Source: Clostridium sp. (lineage in GTDB: Bacteria > Bacillota > Clostridia > TANB77 > CAG-508). Taken from it: 64,000 nucleotides of DNA. The DNA is taken from positions 62,001-126,000 of the forward strand of contig JAHAKD010000002.1 of NCBI GenBank assembly GCA_018371855.1, read 5' to 3'. This document shows, in pieces, positions 1-9,124 of this stretch (the first letter of the stretch is position 1; every line of letters starts with the position of its first letter). The notes under the pieces are model-generated. The model was not told the origin of the DNA, did no database searches, and worked only from the letters and a program-made list of their open reading frames with translations. Made by a program: the position numbers and the translations under genes.

Positions 1-1
1 A

Positions 2-346
2 GATTTCTTTATAATGCATGAAAAATTAGAAGAATATTATGATGAAATAAATGAACAAATAGATGAAGTTGCAGAACATATCTTAATGCTTAACAGTGAA
101 CCTTTAGGAACAATGAAAGATTACCTTGGTAATACTTGTATTGTTGAGGCTAAAAATGAAAAAATAGATGGATGCGAAGTTATTAAAAATATTATAACAG
201 ACTATACTATTTTACTTAAGAAAGTAACTGAGATAAAAGAAGAAGCTGATAATCAAAAGGATTATGGAACATCTAGTTTAATGGATAATTATATTTCTTT
301 ATATATGAAAAATTTATGGATGTTAAATCAAAACATTAGTAAATAA
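2..346 (+). CDS. dps: Dps/ferritin-like DNA-protection protein, C-terminal part (cut by window start)
   Basis: The reading frame is open to the first bases of the window, so the N-terminus is missing; about 114 residues remain of a family usually near 150-170. The visible start reads DFFIMHEKLEEYYDE and is followed by IDEVAEHIL. These match the Dps helix carrying a ferroxidase His and the D-E-x-x-E metal ligands, as in Listeria Dps. Known family members form dodecameric cages in the cytoplasm that oxidise Fe(II) with peroxide and store the iron, protecting DNA. A hairpin terminator follows directly, so this is the last gene of its unit. The ATG at 14 is an internal methionine, not the start. 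Confidence 0.85.
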   Translation, partial: DFFIMHEKLEEYYDEINEQIDEVAEHILMLNSEPLGTMKDYLGNTCIVEAKNEKIDGCEVIKNIITDYTILLKKVTEIKEEADNQKDYGTSSLMDNYISLYMKNLWMLNQNISK

Positions 347-357
347 AATTTAAAATA

Positions 358-406
358 ATAAAAATGAGCCCAAAATGTTATACAAAACATGGAGGGTTTA
401 TTTTTG
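358..406 (+). terminator. Rho-independent terminator after dps
   Basis: The arms AAAATGAGCCC and GGGTTTATTTT pair with one G-T wobble, an inner ATGTT/AACAT extension lengthens the stem, and a T run follows. Nothing else is evident between here and the next gene at 567. Confidence 0.7.
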
Positions 407-566
407 TTCTGAGAGATATAGTACCATTTTATAAAAGCTATTATTAAATAATTGATATTTTAAATAATATATGATATATTTTTATAAGCGTTATAAACGT
501 AAAAATTTGTAAATGTTTTGATAAAGTAGCATAATGAAAACATTAAATTAACAAAGGAGGTAAAAC

Positions 567-1295
567 ATGTTTTATTTTCCAGGGGGAAGTAGTTACTTAT
601 ATATAATATTATTAATAATGGTAATTAGTAATATTATGACAGGAGGAGTAAGTTTATTAGGATTATTACTAAGTTTACCAGGAGTTTTAATAGCGATAAC
701 ATTTCACGAGTTTGCACATGCTTTTGCAGCAGTAAAACTTGGAGATGAAACACCAAAAATGCAAGGTAGATTAAGCTTAAATCCATTATCACATTTGGAC
801 CCAATAGGTATTATAATGCTTATATTTGCTCATATTGGTTGGGGTAAACCAGTAGAAATAAACCCAAGAAATTTTAAAGGAAGAATATCTACAAGTGCAG
901 CAGAAGCGATAGTATCAGCAGCAGGACCTATTATGAACTTTATACTATCACTAGTATTTTCGTTAATATTTGCAGCACTCGTAAAATTTGTTCCAGCAAT
1001 ATGGACAATAGCAAATGGTATTGTAGCAACAATAATATTAGATATTATCATTATTAATATCGGTTTAGGAGTATTTAATTTAATACCATTACCACCATTA
1101 GATGGTTCAAAGATATTGGCACATTTTTTACCTGTAAATGCAAGAAGATGGTTTATAGAGCATGAGAATATATTTTATATAGCTTTTATAGTAATTTGGT
1201 TAACACCAATTGCATCAAGAATTACATCACCTATAATAAATGCTATATTAGAATTTATACTAAATATAGCATTTGCAATATTTGGAATAGGATAA
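567..1295 (+). CDS. Site-2 protease family (M50) membrane metalloprotease
   Basis: This 242-residue multi-pass membrane protein has the zinc motif HEFAH at residues 47-51 inside a membrane segment. A second metal-ligand motif, NLIPLPPLDG, lies near residue 179. Both are hallmarks of M50 intramembrane proteases of the short YwhC/Rv-type subfamily without a PDZ domain. Such enzymes cleave membrane-embedded substrates; the substrate here is unknown. The start is set by AAAGGAGGT seven bases upstream. It stands alone between two strong terminators, so it is probably a single-gene unit. It is unlikely to be SpoIVFB, which has a C-terminal CBS domain. Confidence 0.88.
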   Translation: MFYFPGGSSYLYIILLIMVISNIMTGGVSLLGLLLSLPGVLIAITFHEFAHAFAAVKLGDETPKMQGRLSLNPLSHLDPIGIIMLIFAHIGWGKPVEINPRNFKGRISTSAAEAIVSAAGPIMNFILSLVFSLIFAALVKFVPAIWTIANGIVATIILDIIIINIGLGVFNLIPLPPLDGSKILAHFLPVNARRWFIEHENIFYIAFIVIWLTPIASRITSPIINAILEFILNIAFAIFGIG

Positions 1296-1300
1296 TAATT

Positions 1301-1352
1301 AGGGACGGTCTTAAAATTCCGCTTTTATTGGAATTTTAGAACGGTCCTTTTT
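1301..1352 (+). terminator. Strong intrinsic terminator after the M50 protease
   Basis: A long near-perfect hairpin (GGGACGGTCTTAAAATTCC against GGAATTTTAGAACGGTCC) is followed by TTTTTTAT. One arm resembles short sequences at 31021 and 41538, so the hairpin may be a full copy of a dispersed repeat used as a terminator. Confidence 0.85.
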
Positions 1353-1355
1353 TAT

Positions 1356-1392
1356 ATAGTAGGAAAGTTCTACTAGTAGGAGAACTTCCTAT
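1356..1392. repeat. Inverted repeat upstream of tsaD
   Basis: The arms TAGGAAAGTTCT and AGAACTTCCTA pair with one bulged base around ACTAGTAGG. The repeat sits just after the preceding terminator and before a TATAAT at 1395-1400, so it may be an operator; no T run supports a terminator role. The rest of 1393-1516 shows no ORF and no riboswitch fold I recognise. Confidence 0.4.
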
Positions 1393-1516
1393 AGTATAAT
1401 TATGACAAATATAAGATTTCCTAGGTAAACATAAAAAGATAAGAGGGAAGACTTAGTAATCACTTTACTTAGAAGTAAATTAATGGTATACTTTTAAGCG
1501 ATAAAAGGAGAAAAAA

Positions 1517-2506
1517 ATGAAAGATATAATAATTTTAGGAATAGAATCAAGTTGTGATGAAACATCTGTAGCAATTGTAAAAAATGGTAGAGAAGTTTTA
1601 TCAAATGTAATAAATACACAAATAAGTATTCACGAATTATATGGTGGAGTTGTACCAGAAATTGCATCCAGAAATCATGTAGAGAATATTTCACCTGTAA
1701 TGAAAGAAGCGTTAAAAGAAGCAAATATAAAAATCGATGATGTAGATGGAATTGCATGTACATATGGACCAGGATTAGTAGGAGCGTTATTAGTAGGAGT
1801 GTCTTATGCAAAAGCATTAAGTTATGCAGCAAATAAACCACTTATTGGTGTAAATCATATCCAAGGACATATAGCAGCAAACTATATAACATATAAAGAC
1901 TTAAAACCTCCTTTTTTAACATTACTAATATCAGGAGGAAACACACAACTTGTTTTAGTGAAAGATTATACAAAATTTGAGATATTGGGCAAAACTAGAG
2001 ATGATGCGGTAGGAGAAGCTTTTGATAAAATAGCAAGGGTTATTGGTCTTGGGTATCCAGGAGGACCTAAGATGGATAAACTAGCACAGGAAGGAATTCC
2101 AAATATAGTTTTACCTAAAGTTCATATAGATGGTTTGGACTTTAGTTTTAGTGGATTGAAAACAGCAATCATAAATTTACATCATAAAACACCTGATATA
2201 AATAAAGCAAACTTAGCAGCAAGTTTTGAAAAAGATGTCGCAGAAATTTTATTAGATAATACAAGAAAAGCTGTAAAAGAGTCTAATATTAATAAAATAG
2301 CATTAGCAGGAGGAGTTTCTGCCAATAGCTATATTAGGAAAGCATTTAAAGAATTAGAAGAAAAAGAAAATATAAAAGTATATTATCCAGAACTTAAATT
2401 ATGTACAGACAATGCAGCAATGATAGCATCAGCTGGATATTATAATTTCTTAAAAGGTAATTTCTCAGATTTAAAATTAAATGCTGTACCAAATTTAAAA
2501 TTATAA
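1517..2506 (+). CDS. tsaD: tRNA N6-adenosine threonylcarbamoyltransferase TsaD
   Basis: TsaD transfers the threonylcarbamoyl group to A37 of ANN-decoding tRNAs, with TsaB and TsaE in the cytoplasm. At 329 residues it is near the usual 335-345. The order is N-terminal IESSCDETSVA, GGVVPEIASR, the metal ligands H114 and H118 (HIQGH), SGGNTQL, GEAFDK, LAGGVSAN and CTDNAAM, all ASKHA-fold landmarks. The start ATG follows AAAGGAG. tsaB and tsaE are not in the window. A phosphoesterase gene and a Nudix gene follow at 21- and 17-base gaps, so the three are probably co-transcribed. Confidence 0.96.
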   Translation: MKDIIILGIESSCDETSVAIVKNGREVLSNVINTQISIHELYGGVVPEIASRNHVENISPVMKEALKEANIKIDDVDGIACTYGPGLVGALLVGVSYAKALSYAANKPLIGVNHIQGHIAANYITYKDLKPPFLTLLISGGNTQLVLVKDYTKFEILGKTRDDAVGEAFDKIARVIGLGYPGGPKMDKLAQEGIPNIVLPKVHIDGLDFSFSGLKTAIINLHHKTPDINKANLAASFEKDVAEILLDNTRKAVKESNINKIALAGGVSANSYIRKAFKELEEKENIKVYYPELKLCTDNAAMIASAGYYNFLKGNFSDLKLNAVPNLKL

Positions 2507-2527
2507 AAATTAGAAAGAGGATGAAAA

Positions 2528-3217
2528 ATGTCAATCTATGCAATTTCGGACTTGCATTTATCATTTAATGCAGATAAACCAATGGATATATTTGGTTGGC
2601 AAGATTATGAAAATAAGATACAAGAAGATTGGAAAAGTAAAGTAAAAGAAGATGATTTAGTAATCTTAGGTGGAGATTTTTCTTGGTCAATGCAACTTCA
2701 AGATACATACAAAGATTTTGAGTTTATTCATAATCTACCAGGGAAAAAACTCTTGTTAAAAGGTAACCACGATTATTGGTGGGGAACTTTAACGAGTATG
2801 AGAAAATATATAAATAGTATTGGTTTTATAGATATAGATTTTATATATAATAATAGCTATGAATTTGAAAATAAAATAATTTGTGGAACTAGAGGCTGGA
2901 ATTTTAGTGGACTTCAAGATGAAGATGAAAAAATATACAATAGGGAAAAACAAAGACTAAAATTATCTTTAGAAGATGGTGTGAACAAATTTGGAAAAGA
3001 TAAAGATATTATTGCATGCTTACATTATCCACCATTAAAGATAGATGAAAGCTCAGATTTTGTAAGAATAATGGAAGAATATAATGTAAGGAAATGTATT
3101 TATGGGCATTTACATGGTCCTGCACATAAATTTGTAGTAGAAAAAAATCTTGATGGAATAGAATATATTATGACAAGCTGTGATTATACAAACTTCAAAT
3201 TGCTAAAAATTTATTAA
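2528..3217 (+). CDS. Calcineurin-like metallophosphoesterase
   Basis: The 229 residues carry the ordered metal-binding motifs of the calcineurin-like superfamily: ISDLHL (D8, H10), GGDFSW, GNHDYWW and a C-terminal GHLHG. These bind two metal ions and hydrolyse phosphoesters. Firmicute proteins of this length and pattern are usually annotated only as metallophosphoesterases; the substrate is unknown. It sits 21 bases after tsaD and 17 before the Nudix gene in one apparent operon. Confidence 0.9.
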   Translation: MSIYAISDLHLSFNADKPMDIFGWQDYENKIQEDWKSKVKEDDLVILGGDFSWSMQLQDTYKDFEFIHNLPGKKLLLKGNHDYWWGTLTSMRKYINSIGFIDIDFIYNNSYEFENKIICGTRGWNFSGLQDEDEKIYNREKQRLKLSLEDGVNKFGKDKDIIACLHYPPLKIDESSDFVRIMEEYNVRKCIYGHLHGPAHKFVVEKNLDGIEYIMTSCDYTNFKLLKIY

Positions 3218-3234
3218 TTGTAGGAGGATAAATA

Positions 3235-3639
3235 ATGAAAATATTAAAAGCTGGCACAGTATTAATCAATTTACAAAATAAAGAAATATGTTTGGTATAT
3301 AATAAAAACGACAAGAGCTATGCATTTCCAAAAGGACATTTAGAAAATGGTGAAACTTTAAAAGAGTGTGCAATAAGAGAAACAGAGGAAGAAACTGGTC
3401 ACACATGTTCAATAATTAACGAAAAAGAAATTGGAATTTTAAAATATTTAACTCCTGCCGGCGAGAATGTGGAACTTCACTTATATCTGGCAAAAGATAC
3501 AGGATTAGTTACTAGAGAAATTAATCCTAAAGATAAGGAAGAAACACTATGGGTAAACATAGAAAAAGTTAAAGAAAAAATATTATATCAAGATTTAAAT
3601 CAATTATGGTTGGACATGAAAAATAAAATAAATAAGTAA
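3235..3639 (+). CDS. NUDIX hydrolase
   Basis: The 134-residue protein contains a complete Nudix box beginning GHLENGET and running through RETEEETG, with the pattern G-x5-E-x7-R-E-x-x-E-E-x-G that binds Mg2+ for pyrophosphate hydrolysis. The short size and the AFPKGH sequence before the box resemble diadenosine tetraphosphate-type or general nucleotide clean-up Nudix enzymes. Substrate specificity cannot be read from sequence. AGGAGG lies upstream of the ATG. It is the last gene of the tsaD unit. Confidence 0.93.
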   Translation: MKILKAGTVLINLQNKEICLVYNKNDKSYAFPKGHLENGETLKECAIRETEEETGHTCSIINEKEIGILKYLTPAGENVELHLYLAKDTGLVTREINPKDKEETLWVNIEKVKEKILYQDLNQLWLDMKNKINK

Positions 3640-3677
3640 TATATGTAAAATTATTGTAATATTTCTGCCTAAATGAC

Positions 3678-3705
3678 TTGCAATTCACATAATTTGTGAT
3701 ATAAT
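3678..3705 (+). promoter_or_regulatory. Sigma-A type promoter for tig
   Basis: TTGCAA (3678-3683), a 16-base spacer and TATAAT (3700-3705) with TGTGA just before the -10. The tig start codon lies 55 bases downstream. Confidence 0.65.
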
Positions 3706-3759
3706 ATGAAAGCACGAAAAAAACGATAAGTATTAAAAATGCGAAAGGGTTGAAAATAA

Positions 3760-5043
3760 ATGAGTATAAAAGTAGAAAAAACAGATAACAAAAATGAATT
3801 AAAATTAGAATTTACAGTAGTAGCTGAAAAATTTGAAGATGCAATGAAGAAAGTGTATTTCCAAACAGCTAAATATTTTAATATACCAGGATTTAGAAAA
3901 GGTAAAGCACCAATGAAGATAGTAGAAAAATATTATGGAGAAAGTATTTTCTACGAAGATGCTTTTAACGAAATATTAAAAGAAGAATATGATAAAGAAT
4001 TAAAAGAAAATGATATAACTGCTGTAAGTTATCCAGAATTTGATATCAAACAAATGGAAAAAGGAAAAGACTTAATATTTACAGCTACAGTTCAAGTAAA
4101 ACCAGAAGTTAAATTAGGAAAATATAAAGGTATAGAACTAAAAAAAGTAGAGTATACTGTAAAAGATGAAGATATAAACCACGAATTAGGACATATGCAA
4201 GAAAGAAATTCTAGAATTGTTACAGTAGAAGATAAACCAGTAGAAAAAGGAAATATAGCTGTAATAGATTTCGAAGGATTTGTAGATGAAAAAGCATTCG
4301 AAGGTGGAAAAGCAGAAGGGTACGAACTAGAAATAGGAAGTAATACATTTATTCCAGGATTTGAAGATCAAATAGTAGGAATGAAAGCTGGAGAAGAAAA
4401 AGATGTTAAAGTTAAATTCCCAGATGAATATTTTTCTAAAGATTTAGCTGGAAAAGATGCTACATTTAAAGTAAAAGTAAACGAAATAAAGAAAAAAGAA
4501 TTACCAGAATTAGATGATGACTTTGCTAAAGATGTTAGCGAATTTGATACATTAAAAGAATTAAAAGCAAGTATAAAAGAAAAATTAGAAAAAGAAAACG
4601 AAGAAAAAGTAAAATTCGAAACACAAGATGCAGCAGTAAAAAATGTTTGTGATAATACAGAAATCGATATTCCATCAGGAATGATAGATTCTGAAATAGA
4701 TAACATGGTAAATGATATGAAATCAAGATTACAATATCAAGGTTTAACATTAGATAATTACTTAAAAATGGTAGGAAAAACAGAACAAGAATTTAGAAAA
4801 GATTATGAAGAACAAGCTAAAGAAGCTGTTAAATCAAGATTAGTAATCGAAGCAATAGTAAAAGCAGAAAAAATAGAAGCAGATGATAAAGATATAACTG
4901 CAAAAATAGAAGAAATGGCTAAAAATTATGGTAGAGAAGCAAAAGACTTAGAAGAAAACGAAGCATTAAAGAATTACATAAAAGGAAGTCTAGAAACAGA
5001 AAAAGCAATAGAATTTGTAGTAAAAAATGCAAAAATAAAATAG
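3760..5043 (+). CDS. tig: Trigger factor, ribosome-associated chaperone
   Basis: Trigger factor binds the ribosome exit tunnel and folds nascent chains, with peptidyl-prolyl isomerase activity. The 427 residues match the family length. The N-terminal ribosome-binding domain holds the signature loop GFRKGKAP near residue 45. An FKBP-type PPIase domain occupies roughly residues 150-245 (IDFEGFVDEKAFEGG, IPGFEDQIVGMKAGEEK), followed by the helical C-terminal arms. It has its own promoter and heads the tig-clpP-clpX order common in Firmicutes. Confidence 0.97.
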   Translation: MSIKVEKTDNKNELKLEFTVVAEKFEDAMKKVYFQTAKYFNIPGFRKGKAPMKIVEKYYGESIFYEDAFNEILKEEYDKELKENDITAVSYPEFDIKQMEKGKDLIFTATVQVKPEVKLGKYKGIELKKVEYTVKDEDINHELGHMQERNSRIVTVEDKPVEKGNIAVIDFEGFVDEKAFEGGKAEGYELEIGSNTFIPGFEDQIVGMKAGEEKDVKVKFPDEYFSKDLAGKDATFKVKVNEIKKKELPELDDDFAKDVSEFDTLKELKASIKEKLEKENEEKVKFETQDAAVKNVCDNTEIDIPSGMIDSEIDNMVNDMKSRLQYQGLTLDNYLKMVGKTEQEFRKDYEEQAKEAVKSRLVIEAIVKAEKIEADDKDITAKIEEMAKNYGREAKDLEENEALKNYIKGSLETEKAIEFVVKNAKIK

Positions 5044-5050
5044 AGTAAAA

Positions 5051-5086
5051 AAAGGAGTTTAATATTTTAAGTATTAAACTCCTAAA
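5051..5086. terminator. Hairpin after tig
   Basis: A 12-bp perfect stem (AGGAGTTTAATA with TATTAAACTCCT) begins 10 bases after the stop. An A run precedes it and there is no clear T run after it on the plus strand, so termination may be weak or partial, letting some reading reach clpP. Confidence 0.5.
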
Positions 5087-5153
5087 TTATTCAATGTGAA
5101 AGTAGTTACAGCTGTAAGGAAAGAAGCCTTAAATTATAATTTAATAAAAAAAT

Positions 5154-5182
5154 TTGCATTTATAATAAATATGATATAAAAT
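5154..5182 (+). promoter_or_regulatory. Candidate promoter for clpP
   Basis: TTGCAT (5154-5159), 17 bases, then TAAAAT (5177-5182). No CtsR-type tandem heptad operator is apparent around it. Confidence 0.45.
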
Positions 5183-5212
5183 AATGTAAGTTTTCAAAGG
5201 AGGAGTTTTAAT

Positions 5213-5830
5213 ATGGATAAAAAAGAATTAAATAGTTTAGTACCATATGTAATAGAACAAACAAGTAGAGGAGAAAGATCATACGATATATTCTCTAGGC
5301 TATTAAAAGATAGAATTATATTTCTAGGAGAACAAGTTGATAGTTCATCTGCGAGTGTTGTAATAGCACAAATGTTATTCTTAGAATCAGAAGACCCAGA
5401 AAAAGAAATACATTTATACATAAATAGTCCAGGAGGTTCCATAACAGACGGAATGGCTATTGTAGATACAATGAATTATATTTCTTGCCCAGTTTCTACT
5501 ATTTGTGTAGGTTTAGCTGCAAGCTTTGGTGCAGTATTATTAGCAAATGGTGAAAAAGGAAAAAGATTTGCAACACCAAATTCAGAAATATTAATTCACC
5601 AACCATTAATAGGTGGTCAAGGTGGAGGTATTTCTGGTCAAGCAACAGAAATAAAAATATATTCAGATCATATGATGAAAACAAGAGAAAAATTAAATAA
5701 ATTATTAAGTGAAAAAACAGGTCAACCAATAGAAGTTATTAATAGAGATACAGAAAGAGACAATTATATGACAGCACAAGAAGCATTAGAATATGGTCTT
5801 ATAGATGGAATTATGGACAAAAGAAGATAA
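5213..5830 (+). CDS. clpP: ATP-dependent Clp protease proteolytic subunit
   Basis: ClpP forms the tetradecameric serine-protease barrel that degrades proteins fed by ClpX or ClpC. The 205 residues include the catalytic triad in order: Ser104 in GLAASFGA, His129 in LIHQPL and Asp near 179 in NRDTERDN, plus the oxyanion strand SPGGSITDG. AAGGAGGAG precedes the ATG. clpX follows after 43 bases with its own AGGAG site. Confidence 0.97.
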   Translation: MDKKELNSLVPYVIEQTSRGERSYDIFSRLLKDRIIFLGEQVDSSSASVVIAQMLFLESEDPEKEIHLYINSPGGSITDGMAIVDTMNYISCPVSTICVGLAASFGAVLLANGEKGKRFATPNSEILIHQPLIGGQGGGISGQATEIKIYSDHMMKTREKLNKLLSEKTGQPIEVINRDTERDNYMTAQEALEYGLIDGIMDKRR

Positions 5831-5873
5831 AGGAAGTTGCTAAGGATAACATAAAAAGAAGGAGCGCTTTATT

Positions 5874-7193
5874 ATGCAAAAAAATGATAATAATAAAAAT
5901 ATTAGATGTTCATTTTGTGGTAAAACACAAGATAGTGTAGATAAAATAGTAGCGGGACCAGGAGTATATATTTGTAATGAATGTATACAAGTATGCTCAA
6001 ATATTATAGAAAATGAATATTATGAAGATGATGAAGATTTATATACAACTGTAGAAGAAGATGTTGTACCTACACCAGAAGAAATAAAAAAAGTTTTAGA
6101 TGAATATGTAATAGGTCAAGAAGACGCTAAAAAAACCTTATCTGTAGCTGTATATAATCATTATAAAAGAATAAACAATGAAGACGAAAAAAATAATAAA
6201 GATGATGTAGAAATAAAGAAAAGCAACATTCTATTATTGGGTCCAACTGGTTCTGGAAAAACATTACTTGCACAAACTTTAGCTAAAATATTAAATGTTC
6301 CTTTTGCAATAGCTGATGCAACAACTTTAACTGAGGCTGGCTATGTAGGAGAAGATGTCGAGAATATTTTACTAAAATTAATTCAAGCAGCAGATTATGA
6401 TATAGAAAAAGCTGAAAGAGGAATTATTTATATAGACGAAATAGATAAAATTTCAAGAAAGTCAGAGAACCCATCTATAACGAGAGATGTAAGTGGAGAA
6501 GGTGTTCAGCAAGCTTTATTAAAAATTGTCGAAGGAACAACAGCATCAGTTCCACCACAAGGTGGAAGAAAACATCCTCATCAAGAATTAATACAAATAA
6601 ATACAGAAAATATTTTATTTATTTGTGGTGGTGCGTTTGAAGGGTTAGAAAAGATTATTGATCAAAGAACAGGTAAAAAAGCCATAGGATTTGGTGCTGA
6701 AAAGAAAGAAATTGCTAAAAAGAGTCGAACAGAGGTATTTAAAGAATTATTACCACAAGATTTGTTAAAATTTGGATTAATCCCAGAATTTGTAGGAAGA
6801 TTACCAATTGTAAGTACATTAGAAGAACTAGATAAAGATGCATTAGTTAATATATTAACCAAACCAAAAAATGCATTAGTAAAACAATATAAAAAACTAC
6901 TAGCTATGGATGGTGTAGAATTAGAATTTGCACCAGAAGCAGTAGAAGCAATAGTAGATAAAGCGATAGAGAGAAAAACTGGTGCTAGAGGCTTACGCTC
7001 TATTATAGAAGAGATTATGAGAGATATTATGTTTGATATTCCATCTAATCCAAAGATAGAGAAATGTATTTTAACAAAAGAGACTGTAGTAGATTTAGCA
7101 AAGCCAGAAATAATAATAAATGAAAATAAAGAACCTAAAAGACAAGTCGTTAAAAGAAGAAAAATTCAGCCAAATGAAATAGAAACTGCTTAA
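5874..7193 (+). CDS. clpX: Clp protease ATP-binding subunit ClpX
   Basis: ClpX is the AAA+ unfoldase that recognises tagged substrates and threads them into ClpP. The 439 residues start with a C4 zinc finger (CSFCGK ... CNECIQVC). The Walker A GPTGSGKT lies near 123-130, Walker B YIDEIDKI near 185, and the sensor-2 sequence GARGLRS is in the C-terminal small domain. Length and motif order are normal. It is immediately downstream of clpP and ends at a strong terminator. Confidence 0.97.
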   Translation: MQKNDNNKNIRCSFCGKTQDSVDKIVAGPGVYICNECIQVCSNIIENEYYEDDEDLYTTVEEDVVPTPEEIKKVLDEYVIGQEDAKKTLSVAVYNHYKRINNEDEKNNKDDVEIKKSNILLLGPTGSGKTLLAQTLAKILNVPFAIADATTLTEAGYVGEDVENILLKLIQAADYDIEKAERGIIYIDEIDKISRKSENPSITRDVSGEGVQQALLKIVEGTTASVPPQGGRKHPHQELIQINTENILFICGGAFEGLEKIIDQRTGKKAIGFGAEKKEIAKKSRTEVFKELLPQDLLKFGLIPEFVGRLPIVSTLEELDKDALVNILTKPKNALVKQYKKLLAMDGVELEFAPEAVEAIVDKAIERKTGARGLRSIIEEIMRDIMFDIPSNPKIEKCILTKETVVDLAKPEIIINENKEPKRQVVKRRKIQPNEIETA

Positions 7194-7204
7194 AAACAAA
7201 AAAT

Positions 7205-7260
7205 AAAAATAGAAGGAGTAGTATTAATAGATTATATGCTAAAAATCCTTCTATTTTTTT
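7205..7260 (+). terminator. Intrinsic terminator after clpX
   Basis: AAAATAGAAGGA pairs with TCCTTCTATTTT across a long A/T loop and is followed by a T run ending in TTTTTTTC. Confidence 0.75.
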
Positions 7261-7336
7261 CGTGTATAAGTTGAAAAAAAGATTAAGTTGTGATATATAT
7301 TGTTTTACAAATAATAGGTGAAAAAGAGAAAAGAAA

Positions 7337-8368
7337 ATGAAGAATATAAAAGATTATAATTTAGACGAACTAAAAAAAGAATTTCAAGAATTAGGAGAAA
7401 AACCATATAGGGCAGAACAAGTTTTTATGTGGTTATATAGAGAAAAAGTAAAAGAATTTGATGATATGACGAATATATCAAAAGAGCTAAGACAAAAACT
7501 ACAAGAAAATTATACAATGTGTAATTATAAGATAGCAAAAAAATTAGTTTCAAAAGATGGAACTAAAAAATATTTATTTGATATATTAGATGGGAACATG
7601 ATAGAAACAGTTTTAATGGAATACCACCATGGTAAAACATTGTGTGTTTCATCGCAAATTGGTTGCAAAATGGGGTGTAAATTCTGTGCGTCAACAGGAA
7701 TTCCATTTGTTAGGAATTTAAGCAGTGGAGAGATTGTAGAGCAAATCTTAGCAGTAGAGCAAGAAGAAAATACAAAGATATCAAATATTGTTTTTATGGG
7801 AATTGGTGAACCATTTGATAATTTTGATAATGTAATAAATGCTATTGGAATTTTAAATAATCCAAAAGGGTTAAATATAGGTGCTAGACATATAAGTATT
7901 TCTACTAGTGGAATTGTACCTAAAATTTATGAGTTGGCAGACAAAAAAATACAATGTACATTATCAATATCATTGCATGCAACAAATGACGATAAAAGAT
8001 CTGCTATGATGCCAGTTAATAATGCATATTCAATTAAAGAATTAATGGAGGCTTGTAAATATTATATAGAAAAAACAAATAAAAGAATTTCTTTTGAATA
8101 TGCTTTAGCAAAGGACAATAACGATAATTTAGAAGATGCTAAAGAATTAGTAAAATTATTAAATGGAATGCTTGCACATGTAAATTTAATACCAATTAAT
8201 AAAATAGAAAATGGAAAATTTGTAAAATCTACAGATAATAATATAATTAGATTTAGAGACTATTTAAATGCACATGGAATTGTAGCAACAATAAGAAGAG
8301 AGTTGGGTTCAGACATAGAAGCTGCATGCGGACAATTAAGAAGGAAGACGATAGAAGAAAAACGTTAG
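7337..8368 (+). CDS. rlmN: Dual-specificity 23S rRNA/tRNA adenine C2-methyltransferase RlmN
   Basis: RlmN is a radical-SAM enzyme that methylates C2 of A2503 in 23S rRNA and A37 in some tRNAs. The 343 residues contain the cluster motif CKMGCKFC (C110, C114, C117), the GEPFDN segment of the SAM site, and the C-terminal catalytic cysteine in AACGQLR, which takes part in the methyl-transfer intermediate. All required cysteines are present. prpC starts 10 bases after the stop, so rlmN-prpC-prkC are likely one transcript, a common Clostridia arrangement. Confidence 0.95.
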   Translation: MKNIKDYNLDELKKEFQELGEKPYRAEQVFMWLYREKVKEFDDMTNISKELRQKLQENYTMCNYKIAKKLVSKDGTKKYLFDILDGNMIETVLMEYHHGKTLCVSSQIGCKMGCKFCASTGIPFVRNLSSGEIVEQILAVEQEENTKISNIVFMGIGEPFDNFDNVINAIGILNNPKGLNIGARHISISTSGIVPKIYELADKKIQCTLSISLHATNDDKRSAMMPVNNAYSIKELMEACKYYIEKTNKRISFEYALAKDNNDNLEDAKELVKLLNGMLAHVNLIPINKIENGKFVKSTDNNIIRFRDYLNAHGIVATIRRELGSDIEAACGQLRRKTIEEKR

Positions 8369-8378
8369 AGGTGATAAA

Positions 8379-9110
8379 ATGAAATGTTTTGCTAAGACCG
8401 ATTTAGGTAAAGCAAGAGAATTAAATGAGGATTCATACTATATTCCAACGGAAGAAAATGAATTAAGAATATATATGTTGGCAGATGGAATGGGCGGATA
8501 TAATGGAGGAGAAATTGCAAGTAAACTTGCAATAGATTCTGCGAGAAAATATCTAACCAATAATTTTAATACAATACCACATGATAGAATAAATATTGAA
8601 GAACTAGTAAGAAGTAGTATGGAATATGCTAATATGGTAGTGTTCGAAAAATCAAAAGAAGACCCAGAATTAGAAGGAATGGGTACAACTTTGGAATTAG
8701 TTTTAGGTTATGGGAATAAAATATATATAGGTCATGTTGGAGATAGCAGAATATACAGAGTCAGAAAAAACATTATAAGAAAATTAACAACAGACCATAG
8801 TTATGTCGAAAAATTAGTAAAAGAAGGAACAATAACAAGGGAAGAAGCAGAGAATCATCCTAAAAAGAATATGCTTATGAAAGCTTTAGGATGTACTCCT
8901 TATGTAGAGCCAGATGTAACAACTAAAGGTTTTCTTAAAGGAGATAAAATTGTATTAACATCAGACGGGTTAACAAACATGGTATCAAACCAAGAAATAT
9001 ATGATATAGTAACAAATGATGTAGAAAATGCTACTACGAAGTTGGTCGAATTAGCAAACAATAGAGGAGGATATGATAACATAACGGTTGTTATTGTATA
9101 TAATGATTAA
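8379..9110 (+). CDS. prpC: PP2C-type Ser/Thr protein phosphatase (PrpC/Stp)
   Basis: This 243-residue PP2C phosphatase should remove phosphates placed by the PASTA kinase encoded next. The metal-binding motifs are present in order: an early Asp near NEDSYY, LADGMGGYNGG, HVGDSRIYR, TSDGLTN and GGYDNITVV. The protein is soluble, with no membrane segment. AGAGGTG lies upstream of the ATG. Its stop is 14 bases from prkC. Confidence 0.95.
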   Translation: MKCFAKTDLGKARELNEDSYYIPTEENELRIYMLADGMGGYNGGEIASKLAIDSARKYLTNNFNTIPHDRINIEELVRSSMEYANMVVFEKSKEDPELEGMGTTLELVLGYGNKIYIGHVGDSRIYRVRKNIIRKLTTDHSYVEKLVKEGTITREEAENHPKKNMLMKALGCTPYVEPDVTTKGFLKGDKIVLTSDGLTNMVSNQEIYDIVTNDVENATTKLVELANNRGGYDNITVVIVYND

Positions 9111-9124
9111 GGAGAGATGGAAGA

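Noticed and set aside
1393..1516. Possible riboswitch or T-box before tsaD
   Set aside because: Only a local inverted repeat is seen; no T-box sequence or recognisable aptamer core.
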